Below are positions 47,095 through 59,440 of a stretch of DNA of 64,000 nucleotides, piece by piece (the stretch's first letter is position 1; the number at the start of each line of letters is the position of its first letter). The notes under the pieces were generated by a model. That model did no database searches. It saw only the letters and a list, made by a program, of their open reading frames with translations, and had not been told where the DNA came from. The stretch is from positions 55,691,250 to 55,755,249 of the forward strand of contig CM049318.1 of NCBI GenBank assembly GCA_026874595.1. Direction: 5' to 3'. The position numbers were made by a program, and so were the translations under genes. This DNA comes from Sipunculus nudus. Taxonomy: Eukaryota; Annelida; Sipuncula; Golfingiida; Sipunculidae.

Positions 47095-47329
47095 ATGGCC
47101 AAGTCAAAATCTGTGTGACAATAGCACTCCATTTGTTAATAAAATAAATGAAATCAATCCTCTTCCCTGTCTCCAAAGATACTATCAAAATCATACATAA
47201 GCTAAACACCAACAACTCATAATAAAGCTTATATTTATTTCCACACAAAACAAGCATGTGCCTCTTTCCCAAATCTTATTTTTTTATCATATATAACAGC
47301 TGAGCGCCGTGACCCATGGGTCCCTTGTT

Positions 47330-48201
47330 TCGTTGAATAATTGATTCCCTTTTTTTCACTTGTGGTTTGCCTTATTGGCCTTAAATTATACATGTCCAAT
47401 GATCTTGGATATCTCCATCTCCTGCTCAAGTCTGGTGTCGCCATCTACAATTGTTTTCGCGTGTCGGCCATCCATGTATTTGCTCAGGTAGAAAATAGCT
47501 CATGTCTCAGGTGTGGTTCAATGTATTGGTCTGAAATTTGGCATGTCGATCCCTCTTGGACAGTTTTCTCTTTAATCAGATAGGTGGCGCCACATTTCCG
47601 TTTTCGTAGAATTCATTGATGCCCCTTTATCAGCATGTCCATAAATTTGGATGTGTCCATCTCGTATTAAAGAGTTGTGGCGCCATATGATATCGATTTC
47701 GCGTGGCGTTCATCCGTGCGTTTGCTTTAGGTCAAAATTGCTCATATCTCAGGGAAGGTTTAATGTATTGGTCTGAACTTTTGCTTCCATCTTAAACAGT
47801 TATCTCGTAGACGAGACCAGTGGCGACACCTGCCTTCCCGTTTTCGTAGAATTCATTAAAGACCTTTTCTCAGGAATTGTTTGCCATATTTGCTTGAAAT
47901 TGGGCATGTCCAAAGAACATAGATATTTCCATCCTGTTCTCGGAACTGGTAGTACCATCTGTCCATAGATCTTTGAATGATTTATCTTGTATACAAGACT
48001 ACTTTGGCCACCTACAATCAGTTTAATATTTTATCCATCTGTTTTTTTTTCGTGAAAAGAACCTAATAGGAGGATTTTTATTGGGATCTCTGTTACCACA
48101 AATTTGGATTCATGTCATGTCAGGAACATTCAATGCCTTACTTTAATCATGCCTCTGTGATTTCGCAGATACATGGAGTCGCCTTTCGACTGCCCGTTTT
48201 T
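47330..48201 (+). mobile_element. Family-3 element, degenerate
   Basis: Diverged repeats of a unit with TGGCGCCAC-like cores and 'ctcatatctca' segments resemble the family-3 interior. The right end at about 48,160-48,201 carries CGCAGATAC, a hairpin (AGTCG and CGACT) and GCCCG before the family-1 start, as at 8,898. From about 47,950 it matches 8,650-8,898. Confidence 0.55.
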
Positions 48202-49560
48202 AGCTCAGCTGACTTTCAGCCACGCTGTGCCATAGCGATGGGTCATTGTCCGTCGTCCTTCTGTCTGTCCGTCTGGCCGTTAACAAGGGCACAAATTGTA
48301 ACCGTAAGGACTAGGATCATGAAACCTATGCAGTCCTAGAGGTTCTAAAAAGGGGTCCTTGTAAATATGAAATGAGGTCAGTGCGACCTATATTCTCCGA
48401 GTTACGGGGTCTGTTTGCATCCCCAAAGAATTAATTCTTATAACCAAAAGTTCCATCCCAAAACTTTCATCTTCCACATACGCCTCACCTACCAACATTG
48501 TAAGAACCATAATTATTTTGAGGTCACAAGGTCAAAAATTAAGTTCACAGGACCCACTTCATTGAGAGCTTGTGGATGCGTTTTAAGCCAAACCTTTCAT
48601 CCCAAACCTTTGATCTGCCACATATGGCTCACATACCAAGTTGGAGAAGAATCCTTTAGATTTTGAGGTCACAAGGTCAAAAGTCAAGTTCACAGGATCC
48701 ACTTCTTTTAAGGGTTGTGGACACATTTCAAGCTAGACTTTTCATTCCAAACATTCTAGCATTGATATATCGGTTCTCTGCCAACAGGAGAAAAGACCTG
48801 TTGATTTTGAGGTCAAAGGTCAAGTTCACAGCACCCACTTCTTGCGTGGAGTCATTTTAAGGCAAACGTTTCAACCCACACGTTCCATCTGTCATATATG
48901 GCTTACCTACCAATAGGGGAAGAACCCTATTGATGTTGATTGCAAAAGGTAGAAGTCAAGGTCACAATACTAAATTATTCCAAATGATTGTGAACATATA
49001 TGAAGCTTAACTTTTCATCCCAAACCTTCAGTCGTTCACATGTGCCTCCTCTATGCATCACTCAGTTTGATTCAACCTTTATATTTGGTCTTTTTGCTTA
49101 AAAAAATATCATTCATGTTTAGGTCAGCTGGTCAGGAGGTTAAAGGTTGCAGGTCAAAGTTATTCACATATTGGTTGCCTAGTGATTACTTCTGTTTTAA
49201 GTGGTTAGTAGTTTCCCATCACTCTAGAAAGAATCTAATTGATATGAGGGGAAAAGGCCAAGGGCATAGATCAGGGATGTTCACAATAAAAACTTACTTC
49301 GTAGACCATCTCTATTTTTCACGTATATATAACCATTGCACTCCAATTGGTACATTTCACTGTGTGGCCGTAATTGTGACGACATTTGTGAAATATGACT
49401 CCCTTTTGTATCAGCTCGTTGAATGATAAGAACATCATTAGGCACTATGAGAATATTGTATTAAGGTTTAGCTACTGATTCAAAAGATGGCGGTTACATA
49501 TTGCCGTATATTTTACGGAATCATAACAAAAAACTTAGTTTCCTAGATATCCATTTTTTT
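48202..49560 (+). mobile_element. Family-1 element, unit 3 (diverged)
   Basis: Diverged counterpart of 8,899 to about 10,290, with a degenerate hairpin, a CCGTC tract and AGGTCA modules (for example near 48,520, 48,665, 48,812 and 49,130). The equivalent of 10,300-11,300 is missing. Confidence 0.65.
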
Positions 49561-49564
49561 TTAA

Positions 49565-52500
49565 ATCAGCTGACTATAAATCTTCTGAGGTATAGTCGTG
49601 GTCCATTTTCAGTCGTCCGTCCGTCTGTAAGACTGGCACGTTTCTGTACTCATTTCTCTTAATAATTGTTGAATTTATATACATTTTTTTAGGTATATAA
49701 ATTTATTTAATCAAGATTCAATTGTATACCCAAAATTTGATCTGAATTTTGTATTTTTTGTGTTATTTGCTTTAATATAAAATCAGTACGTTAATTTTGT
49801 CCAATTTTGACCTTGGCATACTTAGTATTTGTTCCTGTAAGTACCTTCGATTTAATTTTCACAGCAGGTACACATTTAGTAATTAATCTGTTAAATTATG
49901 AATTTTGAAAATTAAAGCTTAAAAATTAGCCTTGTTCTTGAAGTTTCTAGAACGGGATCTAGGCCTTGACATGTATGAAGAAGTGTTGTTCATCCTCCCT
50001 CTACTGCAATTGATTCCTTTGCACATGTACACTAGGACATTTGTTTTTATTGCAAATGTGTATAACTTTCATATGTTGTATGTGTATGGATTGAAGCTGT
50101 TCAAGTCAGAAATTTAAAAGCATTTTATATATTCAGTTGTGTTATATTACAAATGTTAAAGGGGTAACCGAGACTTGAGAAAGTCGGACTTGTTGACAAC
50201 AGCGCTATATCATGTCTCATTTATTCTAGAAGGCAAGTTATACCTAGATATTTGGACATTTAATGCTTGAAATGTCACTGCAAAATTCATTACAAATAAC
50301 AAGCCTTCGGTATCAGCTTAGAGAGCAAGAATCGGGTCTTACAACCCCGGTAGCCGAGCGGCCGCTTGGCAACCAGAGACTCTTTCTGTCAGAGGGTGGT
50401 TGCTAAGACAAACCGTGAAAGCAGTGCCACTGATATCATTCTTATTAGCTCTCAGGAGATATAGTAACAAACCTAGGTCCACCAACGAGCATAAAAAAGC
50501 AAAACACTCATAGTCAGAACGCCCAGTCACCAAGTGCAAGCACACGGTTACAGACAAAAAAAAATTAAACACTGGGCAGAAGCAGCCACGACTGGTGAAG
50601 GATGTTGAGGGCAGTATGACACTTTGAAGTCCCCTAATTGCATTAGACATTGCTCCTTCACAAACACCACTCGAATTAGAGTCTGGTAGTCCAATACCTA
50701 GTCCGGCCCTGCACTTTGACTTACCAGAAACTGCAGGACGGGGTGGCAGCAATAAGAAACCGAGAGTGACAGATTAACAGACAGACTATCGCAAAAAATA
50801 TTCGGGGACTGCCAAAGCAAAAACACTAGCAACTTTGGAACAGTGACTAGATACCCTCGAACAACAACTCAAGGATGCTACAGGGAGAGTGAAACAGTTG
50901 GGAAGGAGAAAATCAACAGCTCCAGAGTAAGTGTAATTATCTAGAAGACCATTCCAGAAGGCAGAATCTTGTGTTTCGTGGAATACCAGAATCAGAGTGA
51001 AAAGAAACATGGCTGGACTGTGAAGACAAAATAAGAACTGTACTAAAAGATGGGCATTGACAGTGACACTGACGACAATTTGGGTATCGATAGGGCTCAT
51101 AGGTTACCAGGAAAGGGAAATACAAGACCAGTGATTGTGAAATTCAGTAAATATGAACAAAAGAAAATGGTACTTGAAAAAGCTAGGGAACATTTAATGA
51201 ACACTGACATCAAAGTGTCCCAGGATTATAGTGAAGCTGTTAGGAAAGCGAGGGGGAATCCTATACCACATATGATACGTGCTATGAAGGGGGCATAAAT
51301 GCATATTTGTCTTTTGATAAATTGTTGATTGAAAATCAGGTTTTGTATGGGACTATTCTGCAAATGAGAAGAAACCAATTAATCGTAGGAGCTAGGGATT
51401 AGTCCAGGGTCAGTATGTAAAACAAGCATGCCTTGAAAATGTACATTTATTTTTTTTTCCACTTTCAGATGTTCCTGGAGCTGTATTAACAACTAACCCA
51501 TCGACAGCACACGCACATTTTGAAATGTCTGCACAAGCTTAGGTAAGATGCGCATCTACTAACATTGATGAAACTGACAATGAAATCTATGAAAGTTAAA
51601 ATAGAAATATAACCCTGGTTTCTTGGAATACAAATGGGCTCATTAAAAAAGAGGGTTTCCGTGATACAAAAGAACTGGTATATGAAAATATCATATGTAT
51701 AACTGAAACTTGGTAAACAAAAGATGATGTATTTATTTATACATTTTGGGGATATTCTGGATATGGTCAGTAAGAAAAGAAGTAGGACGAGGAGGGGTCT
51801 TAGTACTTGTACATGAGAAACTTATTTATATGATAAAGACAGTATATAAATATATTGAGGTAATTATTCTGATTCTGGATGGAAATGGAAAATGATGGAA
51901 TAATAAGCCTGGAAAATATATTATTAGAAAATTTAGGTAACTTGGGTAATTTAAAACTGTTAGTAGTGGGAGGTCTGAATGCAACGATCGGAAATATAAA
52001 ATATTATATTTTACTTGAACACACTGGTTTTGAGAATTGTTATGTAGGTGATAACTTTGATATTAGGCGTCAGTCAAAAGACAAAACAGGTGAATAAATT
52101 TGGTAAGAGTTTACAGCAGCTATGCTGTTCATTTGGTGTACATCTTGCAAATGGAAGGGTAAAGCCAGATATTCCAGGGGAATTTACATGTATTACACAT
52201 TCAGGTTGCAGTGTTGTAGATTAAGTAATAATGAGCAGTGAACTGTTTAAATATGTCATAAAATTTAGTGTTTTAACTTATGACATTTCTGATCACTTAC
52301 CAGTATGCTGTACCATAAATATAAAGGGACATAATAACGATGTACCATTGAGAGAACCAATCAAATTACAAGAAAGAATGAAATTTGAATAATCACAAAA
52401 TGAAATTAATAATATTCCTGCTAATAATAAAATGCAACAAAGTACATGTGGAAAACTAATTGATATGTTTAATAAGACCTACCTACAAGCTTATCGACAA

Positions 52501-55320
52501 AGCGCAAAAGCAATTTAAGAACCTATGTAAAGAAAAGAAGGAAAATAATATTAAAGTAAGTGTGTAAAGAGTACTATGTGCACCTGACATAAATACAATG
52601 TGGAAAAATCTTAAATTCATAACTAGGAGAAAAAAATGATGAAATTAACCCAATGGTTTGGTATGTACACTTCAAAAAATTTCTGAATAACTCTAAAAAT
52701 GAAATTGACAATAATTCCAGGCAGCAAGTTGCTCAGTACCTGCAGGCACAACAGTTTAAAATGATGAAGGAAATGAACAACTAAATAGGGTAAAAATTTA
52801 TAGGGATTTACTAAAAGCCCTCGGTCAAATGAAGAATGGAAAGGCACCTGGGCCTGATGAAATCAGAGGGGATATAGTGAAAAGGATATTCCCTTTATTT
52901 TCTAATTATATTATTGATCTGTTTAATAGTATATTTGATAATGAGGACTTTCCATGAGAATGGAGTAAAGCAATTATATTCCAAGTTCATAAAAAAAGTA
53001 CCAGTAATCCAAAATATTTTAGAGGAATCTGTTAAATTGCATTGGTAAGCTTTTCACTAAGATCCACAGGTATATTATCTCAGGCACAGGCTGGGTATAG
53101 GAAAGGTAACTCAACTATAAACAATGCATTTTCATTAATGGGTTCAATCCAGAAATACTTATCAAAGAAAGGAGGGAGGCTTTATTGTATTTTTATAGAT
53201 TTTTCGATTGTGTCCAACATGATCTGTTGTGGTTTGTGTTAGAAAGGTCAGGTATAAATGGTAAAATATTAGTAACTTTACAGTCTATGTACAAACAAAT
53301 GAAATCATGTATACTTACAGAAAAAGGCACAACAGTATATTTTTCATGCCGAAATGGGACTTGCCAAGGATGTATGGTAAGCCCTTTAATATTCTCTTTA
53401 TTTATCAATGAATTTTATATTTTAGTGATAAAATAGGAAGACTTAAACAGCAAATCAATAAATTGCAGGATTATTGTGTTATGTATGGTATGAGGGAAAA
53501 TTTGCAAAAGACAAAGGTAATGGTATTTAGTCATGGAGGACCATTCAAAAATATTGAGAAATGGTATTATCAAAAGAACATGATTGAAAGTGTATCATTC
53601 TACAAATATGTAGGGACGAATTTTACAACTAGATTAATGATATAAAACACAGCAGGTTCAAGCTTTACAAGCAGAGAGGGCACTCCCAAGAATTTTAACA
53701 GGAAGTATAGTAATGTCACAATAAATCGGTTATTTTATTTGTTTGATAGCTGATAAAACCAATATTACTTACGGATCAGAGCTTTGGGAGATTTAATTAG
53801 AGTGAATTAATTGAAAGAGTTCATCATAAGTTTTGCAGGTATGTATTGAGAGTAGTTCATCCACTCTAAATGCAGCAGCGCTTGGAAAATGTGGTCGATA
53901 TCAATGTATGTTAGCCTGATTTAAAGATGTATTAATTATTTGACAAAACATATTCATATAACCGACAATATATATTCCAAACACATTTATAAATTATTGG
54001 TTAATTTAGATGACAAAGAAAAATAACATGGGCAACAATTATTCAAAATATACTTTTCAGTGCAGGTTTTGGCTATGTATGAATGTTGCAGGAAATTGGA
54101 GATGTAAATATGTTTATGAGACATATTCAAGAAATAATGAAAGATATGGCTTGTAAAATATGTTGTAAATTAAGTTTATATTGCTCATTCAAATCAATGT
54201 TGACAGTAGAAAAGTATTTATTATGTTTCAAACAGTAAATGCAAAAAAGCATTAGCTTAGTTGAGCTGTACTAATCATACTTTAAATGTAGAAAACGGGA
54301 GACATATTGAAAGAGAGGAAAGGGTGTGTCAGTACTGTACAAATCATGGCTTTAACAAAATTGAAGATGAATATCATTTTGTATTTGAATGCCTTTATAT
54401 AGAAACATTCGTGACAAATATATTGACAAATACCAGCAAATACCAAATGAACATAATTTTGTAAATTTTCTTACACAGGACAATGTGTTTGAAATAAACA
54501 GATAAGCTGCCTATACATATTCTGCATTTCATAGAAGAGAGAACCATCATAGATAAAATATACTATTATGTAACATTTAACTAATTGTTATCTGTGTATA
54601 TGAACAAGAATATTCACGTTGAATGTTGGTTGTAAAATTAATTAATTAATCAATTTATTATTTTATGTTGAATATGCACCTAACATGGATGAATGACACA
54701 ATGTGACACATTTATTTTGTAGATAATTGTATTTCATTTGTTTAATGTTAATGCTGTTGTTTCATTATTGTACATGTTATTATCAGTTACCTGATGAGTT
54801 TATGACATCTTTGGAACTATGGCCCTGTGGCCTTTTATTCCTGAATAAAATATTCTATTCTATTACAGATGTTAACTTTAAAAAATCATATAATAAAAAA
54901 ATTAAGAAATAATTGAAACTTCATATATTATAAGCTTTGTTTGTCTACCAGTCTGTCTGTCCCTTTTTAAGTATATAGAAAATGTGAATGATCCTTTTTA
55001 TCCTGTAAGCATTGTTGTATTAAGTGAAGTTCATATGTATATACACTATAATAATAATACAGGTATGTTGTAATACCCATCATTTCACCCGCCCCGAATC
55101 CCCCCTCCACCGCCTCAAAGTCCTTGCATATGTGGTTAGTTATATTTCAACTGTATACAATTAAAGAAATAAAAAAATACATATACTTTATAATATATAT
55201 TATAAAAATTAGATCCAATTGAAAAAATGTGTAAACTACTGAACTGTAAACAATTTATCAAAATGCCAACCAATGATAATGGTAATAATACACCTCTTAT
55301 GTTCACAAACAGCTAATTCT
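49565..55320 (+). mobile_element. Family-1 element split by an L1-like LINE
   Basis: A degenerate family-1 hairpin at about 49,565 starts a body ending near 49,930. Sequence of the family's 3' half (compare 14,935-15,090) resumes at about 55,000. The LINE lies between. Confidence 0.5.
50330..54880 (+). mobile_element. L1-like non-LTR retrotransposon, degenerate
   Basis: ORF1 is represented by 51,050-51,298, with an RRM-like stretch (IDRAHRLPGKGNTRPVIVKF). The endonuclease remains as SWNTNGL near 51,621, ITETW near 51,702, GGLNATIG near 51,970 and SDHLPV near 52,285. Reverse transcriptase parts are KNGKAPGPDEIRGD near 52,832, AGYRKGNSTINN near 53,092, CIFIDF near 53,188 and GTCQGCMVSPLIFSLF near 53,355. 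The block that should hold the FADD box is deleted between about 53,415 and 53,440. A C-terminal Cys/His stretch (CQYC...EDEYHFVFEC) is at 54,330-54,395. The 3' end reads GGCCCTGTGGCC, then an ATTCTATTCTATT tail near 54,870. The 5' limit is uncertain. Confidence 0.85.
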
Positions 55321-55324
55321 GATT
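54881..55324. other. AT-rich repeat-derived stretch
   Basis: Contains family-1 3'-half sequence and a short C-rich tract near 55,103. No gene is seen. Confidence 0.4.
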
Positions 55325-55377
55325 ATTCCCACATAAAGGGGGGGCATACAAGATCTGTTCCACGGATCAACTTTTCC

Positions 55378-55402
55378 CTTTTTATTATTATTATTATTAT
55401 TA
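55378..55402. repeat. TTA trinucleotide repeat
   Basis: Runs of TTA occur at the position where units 1 and 2 have shorter TTA runs (about 11,368 and 28,805). Confidence 0.85.
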
Positions 55403-55502
55403 TAAATATATTATTTTTATTTTTCATTATTATAGCTTCGTGACAACAGTCATAGTTTTTACACTAGTCTTTAATCTTGTAACGATAAAAATTAATACTC
55501 AC

Positions 55503-55630
55503 TCTCTAGACGTCACTGTACAAGATGTGGACATCGGATTTTACTCGTTGTGACTGGTAGCCGAGAGCATCCAGAGAATATGTTGGGACACAGGCAGGGT
55601 ATTAATTCTTTATTCTGAATCCGGTTCAAT
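55503..55630 (-). other. Putative exon B, unit 3
   Basis: Diverged counterpart of 11,453-11,578 with the acceptor AG and the GTGAGT donor intact. It is 128 bases long rather than 126, so the frame open in units 1 and 2 is broken. Confidence 0.4.
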
Positions 55631-56793
55631 CTTTAAATAAACAAATATAAATTAACTCTGTTTAAAGTTAAATTTGAAAGCACATAATTATGGACATGGA
55701 TAAATGAACTTCCCGTGGATGAAATTTTTTAGGTATATAAATGACTCTCAGAGTGTATGAAAAATAATCATATCACTAATGCTGCTGATATGACAGAACA
55801 AGTTCAAATTCGAAAAAGATGTTTACTGATCAGAAAAGGACATATAACCTGAATAAGTTGTCTATGATACTTTATGTTTGCTTCACTATGTTTACCTGAT
55901 ACTTCAACCCAATATTAAAGAAACATTTACTGATTAAGTATAAATATTAGTTACTCTCACCAGAGTGCAGCAGTAAATAAGCAAACATCACATTTAAATC
56001 ATTATTTCTGGATAACACAAACATATAAAGACATAATGAAGCTACTCCTACACAGCAACACAGTCCCGCATGGGTAGCATTGTCCTATAATGAGGGCTTA
56101 GCTCAGGTCATATCATTGGTTAGCAACTGATGCCTAAACTATCGAACAATACCGAAAAATTTATCCGAGCGTGTCCGTACATGGGAGCAAGCAATATGTT
56201 CAACATGTGTAAGCTAAATATATATTTACTACAGGTTATTGTATGGCGTGACGATCGAGGGACGCGAACTTTCTCTGTTCTATCACAACTTTTCAAACTA
56301 CAAAATGAAGAAATGCTTACGACTCTAGTATTTAGACTACTTAATGAAACTTTTAAATAATCATCAGTTTATAAATGAAAGTAAATGTGTTACTACTTAC
56401 GACATTTCGGCATATTGTCGAGCAACATGCTTCTTGCCTGACGGGTTCAGGCTGACTTGGTCACAAAAAAAAGCACGAACTGTTTCATTAAGCTTAGCTG
56501 AAAAGCTATATTTTTAAGCACATATTTTTTAAAACGAATATATACATTTGACGCCTCAACGTGATATACGTGGAAGTATTTGGTATATAGGTTGCTTTTC
56601 GAAGCTGCAATAGTAAATATGTGAACCTTTTGGGTTACAACTATATTTCCAAAATGGTTATTGACATGCTTGTTTGTCTACAAAGCGGCAGACCTATAAT
56701 TGACAATTGAAAACGTGACAAACATTTAGATGCATTTCATTGGCACATGTTATGATGCACAGATTTCTGTAACAGACTAAGTTTATTACCAAC

Positions 56794-56871
56794 CTTTCTG
56801 CTGCTCTCAGTGGTCCGTAGGACACCGATTTAGAGGCACCGGTGACTTTCGCCAAATGTATCGCGGCTGAC
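56794..56871 (-). other. Putative exon A, unit 3
   Basis: Diverged counterpart of 12,660-12,736, with acceptor ATTTTGCAG and a GTTGG donor kept. It is 78 bases long, one more than in units 1 and 2. Confidence 0.4.
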
Positions 56872-57076
56872 CTGCAAAATGAACTTATCAGAGCAAGAAC
56901 GAGGCTTCTAATAAGTGCGTATGAACATGATTTTTCAATACAGTTCAAATTAATACTAAATTCCCTTCCAATAGATTTCCAATCCAATTCAAATTTACCC
57001 GGGCCTGCATAGCGAGTATTTTACTTAAAAACACAATATATATATAATGTTACAGAGTTCAAACCTTTCTGCATAA

Positions 57077-59224
57077 GGCCCCTCATTTTCCATGCGAAAA
57101 CGTGCGCGTTTCCCCGCGCTGAAAAAATCGCGCTAGTGTACATCAGGTATGCCTTTTCCATTCAAGCGGAAACGCGCGGGGATGAGACTTCTTGTGGAGG
57201 TCAAGGACGTCAATACAGTCTGCTTGTAGCCGCCCCAGCATAGGCCACAAATCATACTCAACTGCTGCTCTGCTTGTCTACTTAATGATTATATAAATTT
57301 ATATATACTATATACAGTCGAACCTGTCTAATGCGACCGCCCTAGGGGATGGGCACAAGTAGTCGTAACAGACAGGTGGTCGTATAAGACAAGTTCTGAA
57401 AATTGAGGAACTGCACAAATTTAAATGACATGTATGACGGAAGTATGCATATTAGTAGGCTTGAAACGTTTACACGTTTAAACGACTCCGTTTCGATTAG
57501 TTCCTGTCAAAGTTTACAGAACGACAGACCATTTGCACGAAAGACAATGATACGCTTTACATCATCGGTAAATCTGTAATAGGGCTTGCCGATATATCAG
57601 AAAATATTATTTGAAGACGCGGAAACCATTCGCGTATTCAGGTGGCATTTCGATTGAAAATTTAATGAGGGTTTTACTATTATAAACAAGAATCTTAGCC
57701 TTTCGTTTTTAATTATACAGGGTTTTTTCTCATGAGATATACACCGGCGTGCCGCCGGTAATGAATTTGACATCCCCCCTGTATATATGTTCTCATTATT
57801 TAACGACGTTGTAACCCCCGAAAATGAATGATCACCACGTGTTGCCGCCAAATTTGCATGAAACTTTTAGTTAATTGACAATCAAATGTTGATTTAATCC
57901 TCGCTTTTAACTCATTCGAGCGCACGAGTGCTGGTTAGGTGACAGAAGAAATAGGAGTACAAATGTACGCTAATTGATAACCACGGTTACAATGACGACA
58001 CGTCATGTCGTGGGGTCTTTTCAACTCATTTGCATAGCCCTAGACGGCAATTCTTGCGAATATTGCCGACTGGCTACCGTGCATACAAGCAGGCCATTAA
58101 AGAGGCCTTACGGAAAATGCAAATTTTCAGGCCGTAGGGCAATTTCAGACGATCTCAAAAATTCTAAGAACGATTAAGGCTCTCAGAAATTCGCGGCGGA
58201 GGACACATTCACAGCCTGGGAGCAGCTGCTCATTTTTAATAAACATTTTACACGGAACATTTTAAATAACTATGCGCTTTCTATATTTTACCACTCGTTA
58301 TAAAAAAGAACTGCATTGTCATCTACAAGCCCTAATATGAACTACTCAAATTGTTTGCTTACATCACTGGACACTAACATCACTTGCTTCATAGGAACAT
58401 CATGGATTATCCACTCATTGTAATAACGACTTTCATGTCACACTGAATAGATCAAAGACAAACCACGGGGGGCTCAGGTCAAAGATTAACTTTGGAGGAC
58501 CTCCATTCCTGTGTGGTCTTGAGAGCGATTCGTGTGGTCTAGCCCGGGCTCCGGGCCCAGGGTCCTCCCAAACGACCACCAGTAAAACAAACAGCGGTGC
58601 AAGTGACCGCAACTTCACGCATGGTCAATCAACTTCCCGGTCAGCCTTGGTCAGTGAGTAGCTCAATGAGTGCTTGCATTAGGCAGGTCAATATATTGAT
58701 ACTTTGGTCGGGAAAAACTACCCATAATACGTAATAGCCAGGTGGTCGTATTTCACAGGTTTTTTCATTAAATAATATAACGGAATTTCGAAAGGGACTG
58801 ATATCCAGTGGTCGTAATAGACAGTTGCCCGCATTTCACAGGTGGTCGTTCAAACAGGTTGGACTGTACATATATGGTGGCGATGTGAAATATATCTTAT
58901 TACCGATTGCCGTAGTTAATATTCTTCTCCTACATAGCCTATATACGTGACCCCCAACCGCCTGTCAATACCACATTCCGCACTAAAAACTACTTTCGTG
59001 CAAAAATAATGAAATTTTTAATGTATATATGAATAAAGTGAACAGTGCATAACAGACACATGCTCGACATGTTGCCGGGAGTTCTTGGGAACGGGAAATC
59101 CCTTGTGAAAACACATCACGCGGAAGGGGTATTCCGCGGAAACGCGCGCTGCGCAAATGGAAAAGCCCAATTCAGCGCGACTTTTTTCAGCGCGCGGAAA
59201 CGCGCGGCGCATGGAAAAGGGGCC
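57077..59224. mobile_element. TAA-flanked TIR transposon, Harbinger-like
   Basis: Terminal inverted repeats start GGCCCCT and continue TTTTCCATGCG, then GC-rich GCGCGTTTCC and GCGCTGAAAAAA segments on both sides. The element is flanked by TAA on each side (57,074-57,076 and 59,225-59,227). Units 1 and 2 have an uninterrupted site at the matching place (about 12,952 in unit 1). A three-base TAA/TTA target and GG-starting ends fit PIF/Harbinger elements. No transposase is visible, so it is non-autonomous. Confidence 0.8.
57315..58866. mobile_element. TA-flanked TIR transposon, nested
   Basis: The ends CAGTCGAACCTGT and, inverted, CAGTCCAACCTGT are flanked by TA on both sides (57,313-57,314 and 58,867-58,868). 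The subterminal parts repeat GACCACCTGT-type motifs in inverted orientation. This fits a non-autonomous Tc1/mariner element of pogo/Tigger style. It lies inside the TAA-flanked element, so it is the younger insertion. No transposase is seen. Confidence 0.75.
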
Positions 59225-59440
59225 TAAACTGCAACGATCATCAGCATGTTGTTTTCTGTAAATCGTCGCGTTTTATGCGTGTCAATCGGATGAGGACAAC
59301 GTCAGGGTACCTTGCCATACATGCATAAATATGTTCGTGCAAATAGGTCGCTTTCAGGTGTACGGAGCCCGCATGAGGATAATCAGTTTAATCCTTCAGT
59401 CACATTTTCTAATAATTTGCAATTTTAGTTTATAATTTTT

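Larger units (their letters stand above)
46395..47329 (+). mobile_element. AT-rich stretch ending in a family-1 3' end
   Basis: No gene is seen. The right end at 47,297-47,327 is a textbook family-1 terminus: CAGCTGAGC, the palindrome GACCCATGGGTC, then CCTTG before TTT. Short tandem repeats inside are listed separately. Confidence 0.55.

Noticed and set aside
50339-51125. Minus-strand frames of 137, 104 and 62 residues
   Set aside because: They are antisense to ORF1 of the L1-like LINE.
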